Of a stretch of DNA of 64,000 nucleotides, positions 25,185 to 33,254 are shown in pieces (position 1 is the stretch's first letter; each line of letters begins with the position of its first letter). This DNA is from Edaphobacter flagellatus. GTDB lineage: Bacteria > Acidobacteriota > Terriglobia > Terriglobales > Acidobacteriaceae. Position numbers and translations under genes: made by a program. The notes below the pieces were generated by a model. The model worked only from the letters and a program-made list of their open reading frames with translations, did no database searches and was not told the DNA's origin. The stretch lies in assembly GCF_025264665.1 (NCBI RefSeq), contig NZ_CP073697.1, positions 2,542,001 through 2,606,000 on the forward strand, written 5' to 3'.

Positions 25185-25208
25185 AAAAGAAGCTTCCGGA
25201 CGAAAGGT

Positions 25209-25249
25209 TGAGTGCACATCATACCGTTCGCCGGACGAATGTGCACTCA
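25209..25249. other. 11-bp inverted repeat between the MFS and tlpA genes
   Basis: TGAGTGCACAT and ATGTGCACTCA are perfect complements 19 bases apart. It sits 24 bases upstream of the tlpA start on the minus strand and could be a weak terminator of the MFS gene (no T tract) or an operator for tlpA. Confidence 0.5.
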
Positions 25250-25286
25250 TTTAAATCAACCGGAATCTGAACAAAAAGTTGTTGTT

Positions 25287-26573
25287 TTACGCCGTCTTTA
25301 TCGGTTTCGGTTCCATCCAGATCTTGCCTGCGGCGATCAGCAGCACCAGCATTCCGGCGCACAGCGCGAACACCTGCCGCACGCCGATATGCTGCGTCAG
25401 AATGCCGCTCAGCACCAGCCCGCTGATCTGCGCTGCAAACACAATCGACATAAAGGTCGAGCCCACGCGGCCCATCAACTCCGGCGGAGTCGCCTGTTGA
25501 AACAGCGTCTGTGACGGAACAATAATGCCCGCCACCGAGAAGCCCACAATCAGGTTCGCCAGAATCGCCGACCACAAGTACGGCAGCAGCGTCAGAAGGA
25601 CGAGGCCCACGGCGATGCCCGCCAGCCCGCCGTACACCTGCAGCGTGTTCGAAAGCTTCTTGCCGAAAGCATTCAGTCCGTTGATGCCAATTAGCATGCC
25701 GACCCCGATCATGGCGGCGACAATACCAAACGCGCGCGTCGAAGCATGCAGCGAGTCGCGCACATACACGGCGATCAGCGGACCAAAACATCCCAGTACA
25801 AACATGCCCGCCGCCATCGCCAGAATCACGAACAGCAACGCCGCATGATGCAGAATGAAGTCGAATCCCTGCTTCATGTCCGTGCCGATCTTCGCCAGCG
25901 CGCCCTGATTCGGCTCGTGACTTTTCGTAGCGCTTGCAGCAGCAGCGGCGACGAATGTAAGCGTGCCGATCAAGGTCGCCGAGCCCACAAAGCTGACTGA
26001 GTCCAGCACATAACAGCTCATCGGGCCGAACGACGCCACCATAAACGAGGCAATCGCCGGGCCGATGATCCTCATGCCGAACATCACCTGCTGCATCAGC
26101 GCATTTGCCGACCGAAGCCCATGCAGCGGCACCGCCGACCGAATCGCAATTCCCTGGGCCGGCGCGAAGAAGCTCGAGACAACGCTGATCGCCGCCAGAA
26201 TCGCATAGAAGTGCCACGGCGTCCGCGCCAGAATCAGCAGCAGCACCAGCAGCGCGCGCAACAGGTCGCTTGAAACAAGCGTCTTCTTCACCGACCAGCG
26301 GTCGACGAAGACACCGGCCAGAATGCCGAGGATCGCCATCGGCAGCATGTACGCAATCTGCACGCCGGTCACCTGCTGCGGCGTTGCATGCATCTGGAAC
26401 GTAATCACGCCGATGACGGCGAACAGGGCAAGGAAGTCGCCGAAGACGGAGACCACCTGCGCGTACCAAAGACGGCGCAGCATGGGGATGCGCATCACTT
26501 CTCCCATGCCAAGCGGCGCCGGAAGCTCTGGGTCGATCGGCGGAGCCGAGGGCTGTGTCGTAGCTGTGCTCAT
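25287..26573 (-). CDS. MFS transporter (enterobactin exporter EntS-like group)
   Basis: A 428-residue, twelve-helix protein of the MFS_3 type. The start at 26573 is chosen since the 36 codons before it are not protein-like. Typical segments: LWYAQVVSVFGDFLALFAVIGVITFQM (helix 1), GVFVDRWSVKKTLVSSDLLRALLVL (loop and helix 3), FFAPAQGIAIRSAVPL and PPELMGRVGSTFMSIVFAAQ in the second half. Such proteins export siderophores, drugs or other small molecules; the substrate is unknown. It heads a minus-strand unit with tlpA. Confidence 0.88.
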   Translation of the reverse strand: MSTATTQPSAPPIDPELPAPLGMGEVMRIPMLRRLWYAQVVSVFGDFLALFAVIGVITFQMHATPQQVTGVQIAYMLPMAILGILAGVFVDRWSVKKTLVSSDLLRALLVLLLILARTPWHFYAILAAISVVSSFFAPAQGIAIRSAVPLHGLRSANALMQQVMFGMRIIGPAIASFMVASFGPMSCYVLDSVSFVGSATLIGTLTFVAAAAASATKSHEPNQGALAKIGTDMKQGFDFILHHAALLFVILAMAAGMFVLGCFGPLIAVYVRDSLHASTRAFGIVAAMIGVGMLIGINGLNAFGKKLSNTLQVYGGLAGIAVGLVLLTLLPYLWSAILANLIVGFSVAGIIVPSQTLFQQATPPELMGRVGSTFMSIVFAAQISGLVLSGILTQHIGVRQVFALCAGMLVLLIAAGKIWMEPKPIKTA

Positions 26574-26804
26574 AGGGGTTCGATTACCGTGCGGGACCTT
26601 TCTTGGATGTACCCGCGAGTCGCGGGATTCGTTTTTATAGCAACAAAATCGGCCCTTGCCCAAACCATGCAAACAGCACATTTATAAGGAGATAAAACCA
26701 TCGCTTGTTGGTTATCCGCCTTGCTATACTAAAGCTGGCAAGGGGCCTCGCATTCGTCTCCGAAAGCCGGATTCCCATCCACCTCCCGGAACCCCACAGA
26801 AAAT
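26574..26804. other. Intergenic region upstream of the second MFS gene
   Basis: It holds a short hairpin (CCCGCG with CGCGGG, 26612-26626) in the leader of the MFS gene; on the plus strand the hairpin is followed by TTTTTAT and would be a terminator. A TATAAA on the minus strand (26639-26634) could be the MFS -10 box. An isolated AAGGAGA (26688-26694) has no start codon after it. No gene is supported. Confidence 0.4.
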
Positions 26805-27080
26805 CCTGTCAAGCCCCCCAAAATTGCAAATCGCTCATTTCAAAGCAAATAAAGCCGCGAAAAAGTGCCGATAAGTTTCCTTCACTTCGCTACACTTAAA
26901 TCAGGTGAGCGAAAAACAGGGAAACCTGCTCCCATCCAGCCATCACCTCGGCATCTAACCCCTTTGGAATCAATATTTTTAGGGCTAACTCCCCTGTTTT
27001 GAATATTTTGCCTTGTTGAAATCACGCAATCGCAACAAAACAAGGCATTTATCCGGAAACATAGGGGGGAGGGGGTGACG
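26805..27080 (+). repeat. Intergenic element, copy A (promoter-like block, G-run end)
   Basis: About 276 bases sharing an ordered series of short blocks with copy B at 56820-57076: CTGTCAAGCCC at the start, CAAAGCA, TGCCGAT, GCTACACTTAAA, ATCAATATTTT, GAATATTTTGC, and a terminal GGGGGGAGGGGG. No open reading frame. The element ends next to the rnpB terminator. See the finding for the comparison. Confidence 0.55.
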
Positions 27081-27112
27081 GCCCCGGGACCGTTTCCGCG
27101 ATCCTCGGGGCC
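27080..27112 (-). terminator. Hairpin after rnpB
   Basis: GGCCCCGGGA pairs with TCC(T)CGGGGCC around CCGTTTCCGCGA just beyond the 3' end of the RNase P RNA. No T run follows on the minus strand, so it may act as a processing or stabilising hairpin rather than a canonical intrinsic terminator. Confidence 0.55.
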
Positions 27113-27116
27113 ATGT

Positions 27117-27554
27117 CCAGACTTCTGCAGACGGCCCGTAAGCCGAATTCTGTTTTAGACGATCATTCCTCTAGGCGACGCATTACTGCGCCGCTCCAGC
27201 AACCTACCCGCAGGTTCCGGCTCCCGGCAAAACCGGGTCTCTCCGCCTTGGCGCACCGGGCCGATACGCACATCCGCCGTCTGGAGAGTGACGACGAAGT
27301 CCCTGCCTATTTGGTCTTGCTCCGTGTGGGGTTTACCATGCCGCGTCTGTTACCAGACGCGCGGTGCGCTCTTACCGCACCTTTTCACCCTTACCCCCGC
27401 TTGCGCGAAGGCGGTATGTTTTCTGTTGCACTGGCCGTCCGAATGGCTTGAACCATCCGTCCCGGACGTTATCCGGCACACTGCCCTGCGGAGTTCGGAC
27501 TTTCCTCCCCCGCTCTTGCGAGCGGCAGCGATCGTCCGGCCGCCTGCAGTCTCC
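27117..27554 (-). ncRNA. rnpB: RNase P RNA (bacterial type A)
   Basis: The minus strand carries the hallmark segments in order: GAGGAAAGTCC (27507-27497), ACAGAAAACATACCGCC, GGTAAGGGTGAAAAGGTGCG, GGTAAGAGCGCACC, GTAACAGACGCGGCATGGTAAACCCCAC, GAGCAAGACCAAATAGG, and near the 3' end ACAGAATTCGGCTTA (27153-27139), which pairs with the first to form P4. Helix P1 closes the molecule: GCAGGCGGCC near 27546 with GGCCGTCTGC near 27135, extended by AGACT/AGTCT. About 438 nt. It is the catalytic RNA that cleaves 5' leaders from pre-tRNAs. End points are estimated from P1 and are accurate to a few bases. Confidence 0.96.
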
Positions 27555-27621
27555 AGTTTAGCAAGTCCGCAGCAGGAGCGAGTCAGCAAGTGAGCCAGGA
27601 GCACCGTTCGTCACAACAGGA

Positions 27622-27674
27622 TTGACAGCCTGCGAGTGGGCTGACTATCGTCTTCCCTAAATCATTTAGGGAAG
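27622..27674 (+). promoter_or_regulatory. padR 2 promoter with perfect palindromic operator
   Basis: TTGACA (27622-27627) and TATCGT (27646-27651) are 18 bases apart. Immediately downstream, CTTCCCTAAAT and ATTTAGGGAAG (27652-27662 and 27664-27674) are perfect 11-bp arms around one central C, covering the transcription start and the ribosome-binding site of padR 2. A bound PadR dimer would block both initiation and elongation. Confidence 0.85.
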
Positions 27675-27681
27675 TAAATGG

Positions 27682-28023
27682 ATGCGAGATGAGAGCACCG
27701 ACTCCGGAGCGTTGCTGCAGGGCACGCTGGAGATGCTGATTCTGAAGGCATTGATGCGCGGCCCGCAGCATGGTTACGCAGTGGCCGAGTGGATTCATCA
27801 AACCTCGCAGCAACTGCTGCGCGTGGAAGAAGGCGCTCTGTATCCGGCGCTGCATCGGCTGGAGCTACGCGGCCTCCTGAAGGCCGAATGGGGAGCGTCC
27901 GAGAACAACCGTCGCGCCAAGTTCTACCAGTTGACGGCTGAGGGGAAGAAGCGGCTGAGCACCGAGACGCAGCGTTGGGCGCGCCTTTCTGCCGCCGTAG
28001 CGTTTGTGATGCAGGCTTCGTAG
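27682..28023 (+). CDS. PadR-family transcriptional regulator (2)
   Basis: A 113-residue winged-helix protein: LLQGTLEMLILKALMRGPQHGYAVAEWI, EEGALYPALHRLELRGLLKAEWG and RRAKFYQLTAEGKKRL are the PadR helices, recognition segment and wing. It starts at 27682; AGGGA inside the operator serves as ribosome-binding site. The ADOP gene begins ten bases after its stop codon, so the two form an operon. It is clearly related to PadR 1 but has a different operator. Confidence 0.95.
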   Translation: MRDESTDSGALLQGTLEMLILKALMRGPQHGYAVAEWIHQTSQQLLRVEEGALYPALHRLELRGLLKAEWGASENNRRAKFYQLTAEGKKRLSTETQRWARLSAAVAFVMQAS

Positions 28024-28033
28024 GAGAGCGCCG

Positions 28034-30733
28034 ATGTCTTCAGGAATGCATGAGCTGATTGGGCGGCTGCGCTCGCTGGTTCAACGGCGGCGCCGGGATC
28101 GTGAGATGGCCGAGGAGCTGGAGTTTCACCAGGAGATGCTGCGCTCCAGGTATCTGCGCGAAGGCATGTCGGCGGACGCTGCGAAGACAGCCGCAAAGAA
28201 GCGCTTCGGCGACCAGCGCCGCTGGCACGAGCGTCTGCGCGAAGTGTGGCAGTTCCGCTGGCTCGAAGATTTGACGCGCGACGCCAGATTCTCCGCGCGC
28301 CTGCTGATGCGCTCGCCTGGCTTTACGACGATCGCCTTGCTGACGCTCGCTCTCGGCGTGGGCGCGACCACCGCGGTCTTCTCCCTGATCAACGGATTGC
28401 TGTTGCGTCCGTTGCCTGTCCCGGACGCGCAGCAGATGACCGTGCTGCACATCGACGAAGGTGGCCCACAGGCCAACTACTCCTTCTGCACTCCGTTCTT
28501 CCGTGCGCTCGAGAACAGGCACGATGCATTTGCGAATGTCTTTGCCTTCAACAACGACGTCCTGCAGGTGCGCGGAAAGGTTGGCAACGAGAACATTCCC
28601 GGCGTGCTGGTGAGCGGACAGTACTTTACCGCGATGCAGGTGGCTCCGCTGCTGGGTCGCTATCTGACGCCCGAAGACGACAAGGTGGGCGGAAGCCCGG
28701 AAGGGCTTGCCGTGGTCATCAGTGAACCGTTCTGGAAGCGATGGTTCAACGGCGAGCCTGATGTCGTCGGACGCAAGCTGGTCATTGCGAATACGCCCTT
28801 CACGGTCGTCGGCGTGATGCCGAAGCGTTTTACAGGTGCAGATCCGACGACCCAGCCGGAGATCTACGCTCCGCTATCGTCCGATCCCATCCTCGATGCG
28901 CCACGAGACCACATCCATGCAGGCATGCATGCGTGGTGGCTGACAGTGATGGCGCGGCTCGCGCCGGGCATGACGTTGCAGCAGGCGAATGCGCAGCTGC
29001 AGGCCATATCAGAGCCGATCCTGCATGCGGCGAGCGACGCCGCGAGCTACATCAAAGACGAAGAAGGCCGCTTCCGCTTCGGTGCAGAACCGGGTTCGAA
29101 TGGCTTTGCGTATGTACGTTTTCTGTTCCGCAAGCCGCTGGTGACGATGTTTGCGATGTGCGGCGGCATTTTGCTGCTGGCGTGCCTCAACCTCACGAGT
29201 CTATTGATGGCACGCGGCGCAGCGCGTGAGCGCGAGCTGGCAACACGTCTCGCGCTGGGTGCAACACGCCGCAGGCTGGTGCGACAGCTTCTCATGGAGA
29301 GCCTTTTGCTGGCACTGGCAGGAACGACATTCGGACTGCTAGCCGCTCCGATGGTAAGCCATGCACTGGCGGCGATGCTGCTGGGTGGACGCCGCCCAGG
29401 TGAAAGCGTTGCACTGGATACATCACTCGATATGCGTGTCTTCCTTTTCTCTGCGCTGATTGCTGTAACCGCTTCGGTGTTGATTGGCCTCGTGCCTGCA
29501 CTGCGCGCAACAGGCAGCGAACTCAACGAGCAGATCAAAGAAGGCCAGCACACCAGCCGCGCGCCTGAGCGCAGAAAGCTGTTGCCGCGTGCGCTGATGA
29601 CGGCACAGGTGGCGCTCGCGCTGGTGCTGGTAGCAGGCGCCGGTCTGCTGGCAACAAGTCTGGCGCGGCTCTATCGCTCCGGTTTGGGCTTCGATCCACG
29701 CGGCGTAGTGAACATTGCTTTCAGCATGGACAAACAACAGCTTGAAGGAGACGAGCTGATCCAGCTCTACCGCCAGATCGGCGATAGCTTACGAACGCAG
29801 CCTGGCGTGAAGGACGTGAGCTTCGAGTCTCAGGTACCGCTCTCCCACAGGGGATGGAATGGAAGTTACTCCAGCCCGGCAGGCGGAGAGCACCTGATCT
29901 GGCTGAATAGTGTTGCACCGGAGTACTTCAGGACCATGCGTATTCCGCTGTTCAAAGGCCGTGACTTTACATGGAACGATACGAAGGCCAGTGGGCTGAA
30001 GATCATCCTTAATGAGTCGGCCGCGAAGCAATTCTTCCCCAACGGAGAAGCCCTCGGACGCCAGATCGTGAGCGTGCGCCAGAAGACTTCGTTCGAAGTC
30101 GTTGCGATCGTCGGCGATGCGAAGTACAAAGACGTGCGCTCGCCTGCACCAGCGGCTGCATATGTGCCCATCCAGCAGGACCAGCAGCCAAAGCTCTCGC
30201 TGAATGCCGTGTTGCGTGTAGACGGGCCGTGGGGTCCGCTGGTTGCGGCATCGCGTTCGCTGGCATCGCGGCTGGCTCCCTCGATTCCGGCGCCCGTGGT
30301 GTATCCGATAGACGAACTGATCAACAACTCGCTGGGCACGGAGAGAATGATGGCAGTGCTGGGCATCTTCTTCGCCGCGTGCGCGCTGCTGGTGACGGCG
30401 ATCGGGCTCTACGGAACGCTGGCCTATGCGACTTCGCGAAGGACAGCGGAGATCGGCATTCGCATGGCGCTGGGAGCGCAGCGCTCGCGTGTGATGACGA
30501 TGGTCTTTCGCGAGAACGCGGTCGTTGCGTCAATAGGTTGCATAACCGGGCTAGCTGCAGCCGTCATGCTGTCGAAGCTGCTCGCAAGCTTCCTGTACGA
30601 GACAACGCCGCGCGATCCGCTGGTCTTCGGTGGATCGATCATGCTGCTCGCGGCGATTGCATGCGCGGCCTCGTTTCTGCCTGCCCTGCGTGCGTCGCGT
30701 ATCGAGCCGATCGCAGCGATCCGGTACGAGTAG
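28034..30733 (+). CDS. ADOP permease (FtsX/MacB-type, duplicated) 2
   Basis: An 899-residue paralogue with the same order: prefix domain (about 1-85, RRRDREMAEELEFHQEMLRSRYLREGMS), helix PGFTTIALLTLALGVGATTAVFSLIN, periplasmic core, FtsX helices (about 370-470, CGGILLLACLNLTSLLMARGAARERELATRLALGA), second core, and final FtsX helices (SRRTAEIGIRMALGAQRSRVMTM) ending RIEPIAAIRYE. No ATPase motifs. The likely role is export or signalling across the inner membrane with an ATPase supplied elsewhere. Regulated with PadR 2. Confidence 0.93.
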   Translation: MSSGMHELIGRLRSLVQRRRRDREMAEELEFHQEMLRSRYLREGMSADAAKTAAKKRFGDQRRWHERLREVWQFRWLEDLTRDARFSARLLMRSPGFTTIALLTLALGVGATTAVFSLINGLLLRPLPVPDAQQMTVLHIDEGGPQANYSFCTPFFRALENRHDAFANVFAFNNDVLQVRGKVGNENIPGVLVSGQYFTAMQVAPLLGRYLTPEDDKVGGSPEGLAVVISEPFWKRWFNGEPDVVGRKLVIANTPFTVVGVMPKRFTGADPTTQPEIYAPLSSDPILDAPRDHIHAGMHAWWLTVMARLAPGMTLQQANAQLQAISEPILHAASDAASYIKDEEGRFRFGAEPGSNGFAYVRFLFRKPLVTMFAMCGGILLLACLNLTSLLMARGAARERELATRLALGATRRRLVRQLLMESLLLALAGTTFGLLAAPMVSHALAAMLLGGRRPGESVALDTSLDMRVFLFSALIAVTASVLIGLVPALRATGSELNEQIKEGQHTSRAPERRKLLPRALMTAQVALALVLVAGAGLLATSLARLYRSGLGFDPRGVVNIAFSMDKQQLEGDELIQLYRQIGDSLRTQPGVKDVSFESQVPLSHRGWNGSYSSPAGGEHLIWLNSVAPEYFRTMRIPLFKGRDFTWNDTKASGLKIILNESAAKQFFPNGEALGRQIVSVRQKTSFEVVAIVGDAKYKDVRSPAPAAAYVPIQQDQQPKLSLNAVLRVDGPWGPLVAASRSLASRLAPSIPAPVVYPIDELINNSLGTERMMAVLGIFFAACALLVTAIGLYGTLAYATSRRTAEIGIRMALGAQRSRVMTMVFRENAVVASIGCITGLAAAVMLSKLLASFLYETTPRDPLVFGGSIMLLAAIACAASFLPALRASRIEPIAAIRYE

Positions 30734-30739
30734 TAGAGA

Positions 30740-31540
30740 TCATTTGCCTGCGCTCTCCTTCAAAAAGCGCACGATGTCGACACGCTCCTGCGGCTTGGCA
30801 ACGTGGAAGTCCATGTCGACGCCGGGCACGAACTCATCCGGTCCGGCTAACCAGTGCTCCAACGTTTTGTCGTCCCAGGTGATGCGTGCCTGACGCAACG
30901 CCGCCGAATAGCCGAAGTTCGGCACCGAGCCCGATGCGCGACCGTAGACTCCACGCAGGTGTGGGCCTTCGCGGTTCTCGTCGAGCGAGTGGCATCCGGT
31001 ACAACGCTTCTCAAAGGCCAGCTTGCCGCGAACAGCATCGGCTGCCATCAGGGGTTGTCCGGCTGTCGAGATATCCGGGGACGCAGTGGAGCCACGTGCC
31101 CAGCTGGCGATGGCGTCGATCTCCGGCGCGGTCACCGTGCTGCTCCAGTGAATGAAACGGTACTGCGGGAGAGGCATCTTATGTAATTTTGTCTCGCTGA
31201 GGATTTTTGCTTTGAGCTCCTCCTGCTTGTCGGCAGAGTAGCTGTCCCACTGTGAGAGGTTCATCGCCTTGCGCCCTTCGACGATGTCGCGCTCGACCAG
31301 CCAGGAGACGGGCGCTATCCGCGCATAGAGCGGAGGCCGGGGCTGCATGGAGTGGCAGTCGGCGCACTTCGTCTCCAGTGTCGTGCGCACCGCAGCAGGG
31401 ACGTCGGCGTGCTGCAGAATCGTCCCTTGTTGCCGCGGCGCAGCGAGGCCCGCATCGCCGAACGGATGCGCGTGCGCCAGCAGCACAGATGTAGCCAAAG
31501 CAACAAGGCAGCCGGCGATGATCTTGTGCGTACGGTTCAT
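30740..31540 (-). CDS. Diheme cytochrome c (haem-binding domain plus class I domain)
   Basis: A 266-residue exported protein (signal peptide about 5-25, IIAGCLVALATSVLLAHAH). The first half (about 40-150) has CADCHSMQPRPPLYARIAPVSWLVERDIVEGRKAMNLSQW, the haem-binding domain type often annotated DUF/haem_bd; the second half (about 165-262) is a class I cytochrome c with CTGCHSL, distal Met in GVDMDF. It overlaps the start of the metallophosphoesterase gene's end by four bases (ATGA), so the two are coupled. Six bases separate it from the ADOP 2 stop. Confidence 0.9.
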   Translation of the reverse strand: MNRTHKIIAGCLVALATSVLLAHAHPFGDAGLAAPRQQGTILQHADVPAAVRTTLETKCADCHSMQPRPPLYARIAPVSWLVERDIVEGRKAMNLSQWDSYSADKQEELKAKILSETKLHKMPLPQYRFIHWSSTVTAPEIDAIASWARGSTASPDISTAGQPLMAADAVRGKLAFEKRCTGCHSLDENREGPHLRGVYGRASGSVPNFGYSAALRQARITWDDKTLEHWLAGPDEFVPGVDMDFHVAKPQERVDIVRFLKESAGK

Positions 31541-32547
31541 GCCTTTTCAGCCAGCGAAGAGTCGACGATAGCGAGATGGCTGTGCCGTGCGATGTAGTTG
31601 ATCTTCGTGACGCCAAGCACGCTTTGCAGCTTGCCCGCTGGAACAACCATCGGGCCCGCGCTCGCAGCGGTTCCCGGTGCGGGCTGCGGAAAGGCCGTCG
31701 AAGTCGCCGTGTGGAAAGCAACATTGCCTTCCACCTTCTGCACGATCTGGTGAATGTGTCCGTTCAGCACGGTGACCGAGCCGAAACGCTTGAGGTAGCT
31801 GAGCGCTTCCGCTCCATCCTCCGTTCCCCAGCCCCACTTCGGGTAGACCATCCAGAGCGGGATGTGCGCGAAGAGGACGATAGGCGTCGAAGGCGTGAGT
31901 TGCGCAAGGTCGTTCTTGAGCCATGCCAGCTGGTCTGGCCCGAGCTTACCCATAGCATCGATCTGCTGCACGTTATTCAGCCCGATGAAGTGGACGCCCT
32001 TGTGGTCGAAGCTGTACCAGCCGTTGCCGACGGCGCCCTTGCCGAAGCGCTGACGATACTGCACGCCATCGTCGATGGCGGTGTCGTGCTCGCCGGGCAC
32101 GTAGAGCGTTTCGCCGGCGCGCGCCGTCTTGATGATCTGCTGCGCGGTGTCGAACTCGGCGGCCTTCGACGACTGTGTGATGTCGCCGGTGTGCAGCAGC
32201 AGGTCTGGTGTTGTGGGCAGGTGGTTAATCTTGTCGATGGCCTGCTTCAGCGTTCCGGTTACGTCCTGATTGGCTGCTTTGTTGAAACCGATGTGGCTGT
32301 CGCTGATCTGGACGAAGCTGAACGAGGCGGCCGGTGCAGCCTTGCCTGCGCCAGTCGTTGCGGCAAACAGCTTCGACGTGGGCACGCCACCGACGACGCT
32401 CCACAGCAGGCCGGTTCCGGCCCAGGCCATGCAGCTGAGGAAGTTGCGGCGGTCGATTCCATCGCCTGCGTCAGCAGCTGCAGGTTGTGCGGCCGGCTCA
32501 GGCTCCTGGGAGACGTGCGCGAACCCGGCGTTTTCCATATGCTTCAT
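31537..32547 (-). CDS. Exported metallophosphoesterase with twin-arginine signal
   Basis: A 336-residue calcineurin-like phosphoesterase. The N-terminus has an Ala/Pro-rich stretch and then DRRNFLSCMAWAGTGLLWSVV, a Tat-type signal. Metal motifs: ISDSHIGF (DxH), LLHTGDITQ (GD), VPGEHDTAI (usual GNHD is GEHD here), FAHIPLW, and NGHIHQIV (GHxH). The Asn-to-Glu change affects a metal ligand position. It is the first gene of a minus-strand unit with the diheme cytochrome and is divergent from the ECF sigma gene, sharing a GGAATAAAT palindrome in between. The physiological substrate is unknown. Confidence 0.9.
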   Translation of the reverse strand: MKHMENAGFAHVSQEPEPAAQPAAADAGDGIDRRNFLSCMAWAGTGLLWSVVGGVPTSKLFAATTGAGKAAPAASFSFVQISDSHIGFNKAANQDVTGTLKQAIDKINHLPTTPDLLLHTGDITQSSKAAEFDTAQQIIKTARAGETLYVPGEHDTAIDDGVQYRQRFGKGAVGNGWYSFDHKGVHFIGLNNVQQIDAMGKLGPDQLAWLKNDLAQLTPSTPIVLFAHIPLWMVYPKWGWGTEDGAEALSYLKRFGSVTVLNGHIHQIVQKVEGNVAFHTATSTAFPQPAPGTAASAGPMVVPAGKLQSVLGVTKINYIARHSHLAIVDSSLAEKA

Positions 32548-32587
32548 GTGTGTGTATCCTCCGCCGATGTAAACCGCCGTCGGAGAA

Positions 32588-32614
32588 ATTTATTCCAGCC
32601 ACAGCGGAATAAAT
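32588..32614. promoter_or_regulatory. Divergent ECF-type promoter palindrome
   Basis: ATTTATTCC (32588-32596) and GGAATAAAT (32606-32614) are perfect complements nine bases apart. Read outward, each strand gives GGAATAAA followed after 14 bases by GTTT (GTTTAC on the minus strand, GTTTTC on the plus strand). This symmetrical arrangement suggests two ECF-sigma promoters, one for each divergent unit. The sigma factor next door is the natural candidate. Confidence 0.65.
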
Positions 32615-32660
32615 CGTTGCTCCGTCAGTTTTCGTATGCAGCGAGGCTGAGCAAACCCGA

Positions 32661-33254
32661 ATGACCCTACTGCCCTGGAAGCGCGCAGAACGCCAACCAG
32701 AGGCCAGTCCTTCAACCTTTGAGGATCTGGCGCTGCCGCTGCTGCCTGCGCTCTATAACGTGGCAGGCTGGCTCACACGCAACAGCGGCGATGCGGAGGA
32801 CCTGGTGCAGGAGGCGGTGCTGAAGGCGTTGAAAGGGTTCGCAGGCTTTGAGCAGGGAACGAACTTCAAGGCCTGGATCTTCCGCATCCTGCGCAATACG
32901 TACCTGACTTCGCGCAGCGGGTTGGCCGCGCGGCGCACAGTCGCACTCGAGGACGAACTGGACGAACGCGGCGAGGTGCTTTATCTGGAGGGAGCCATCG
33001 ATCGGCAGACGCCGGAGCTGAATCTGCTTCGCCTCGCCGATCAGGAGGCCGTGATGCAGGCGATGGAGAAGCTTCCGCCTCCGCTGCTGGAGGTGGTTCT
33101 GCTGTGTGATGTGGAGGAGATGAAGTACAAGGAGATTGCCTCTGTGCTGGAGGTGCCGATCGGCACTGTCATGTCGCGCATCGCCCGCGCACGAGCGCAG
33201 CTTCGCCGGTCGCTTGAAGAGGGCCAACGTCAGTCGAAAGGACGAAACGCATGA
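32661..33254 (+). CDS. ECF-subfamily RNA polymerase sigma factor
   Basis: A 197-residue sigma factor lacking region 3. Region 2 reads EDLVQEAVLKALKGFAGFEQGTNFKAWIFRILRNTYL, and region 4 reads YKEIASVLEVPIGTVMSRIARARAQLRRSL. It directs polymerase to a small regulon. The next gene, an anti-sigma factor, overlaps its end by four bases (ATGA). The palindrome at 32588-32614 is its probable target, so it would drive itself and the phosphoesterase/cytochrome pair. Confidence 0.95.
   Translation: MTLLPWKRAERQPEASPSTFEDLALPLLPALYNVAGWLTRNSGDAEDLVQEAVLKALKGFAGFEQGTNFKAWIFRILRNTYLTSRSGLAARRTVALEDELDERGEVLYLEGAIDRQTPELNLLRLADQEAVMQAMEKLPPPLLEVVLLCDVEEMKYKEIASVLEVPIGTVMSRIARARAQLRRSLEEGQRQSKGRNA

Noticed and set aside
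26688..26730. Ribosome-binding-like AAGGAGA and a TATACT box near 26725 suggesting an extra gene or sRNA
   Set aside because: No start codon follows the AAGGAGA, and no -35 box lies at a suitable distance from TATACT.
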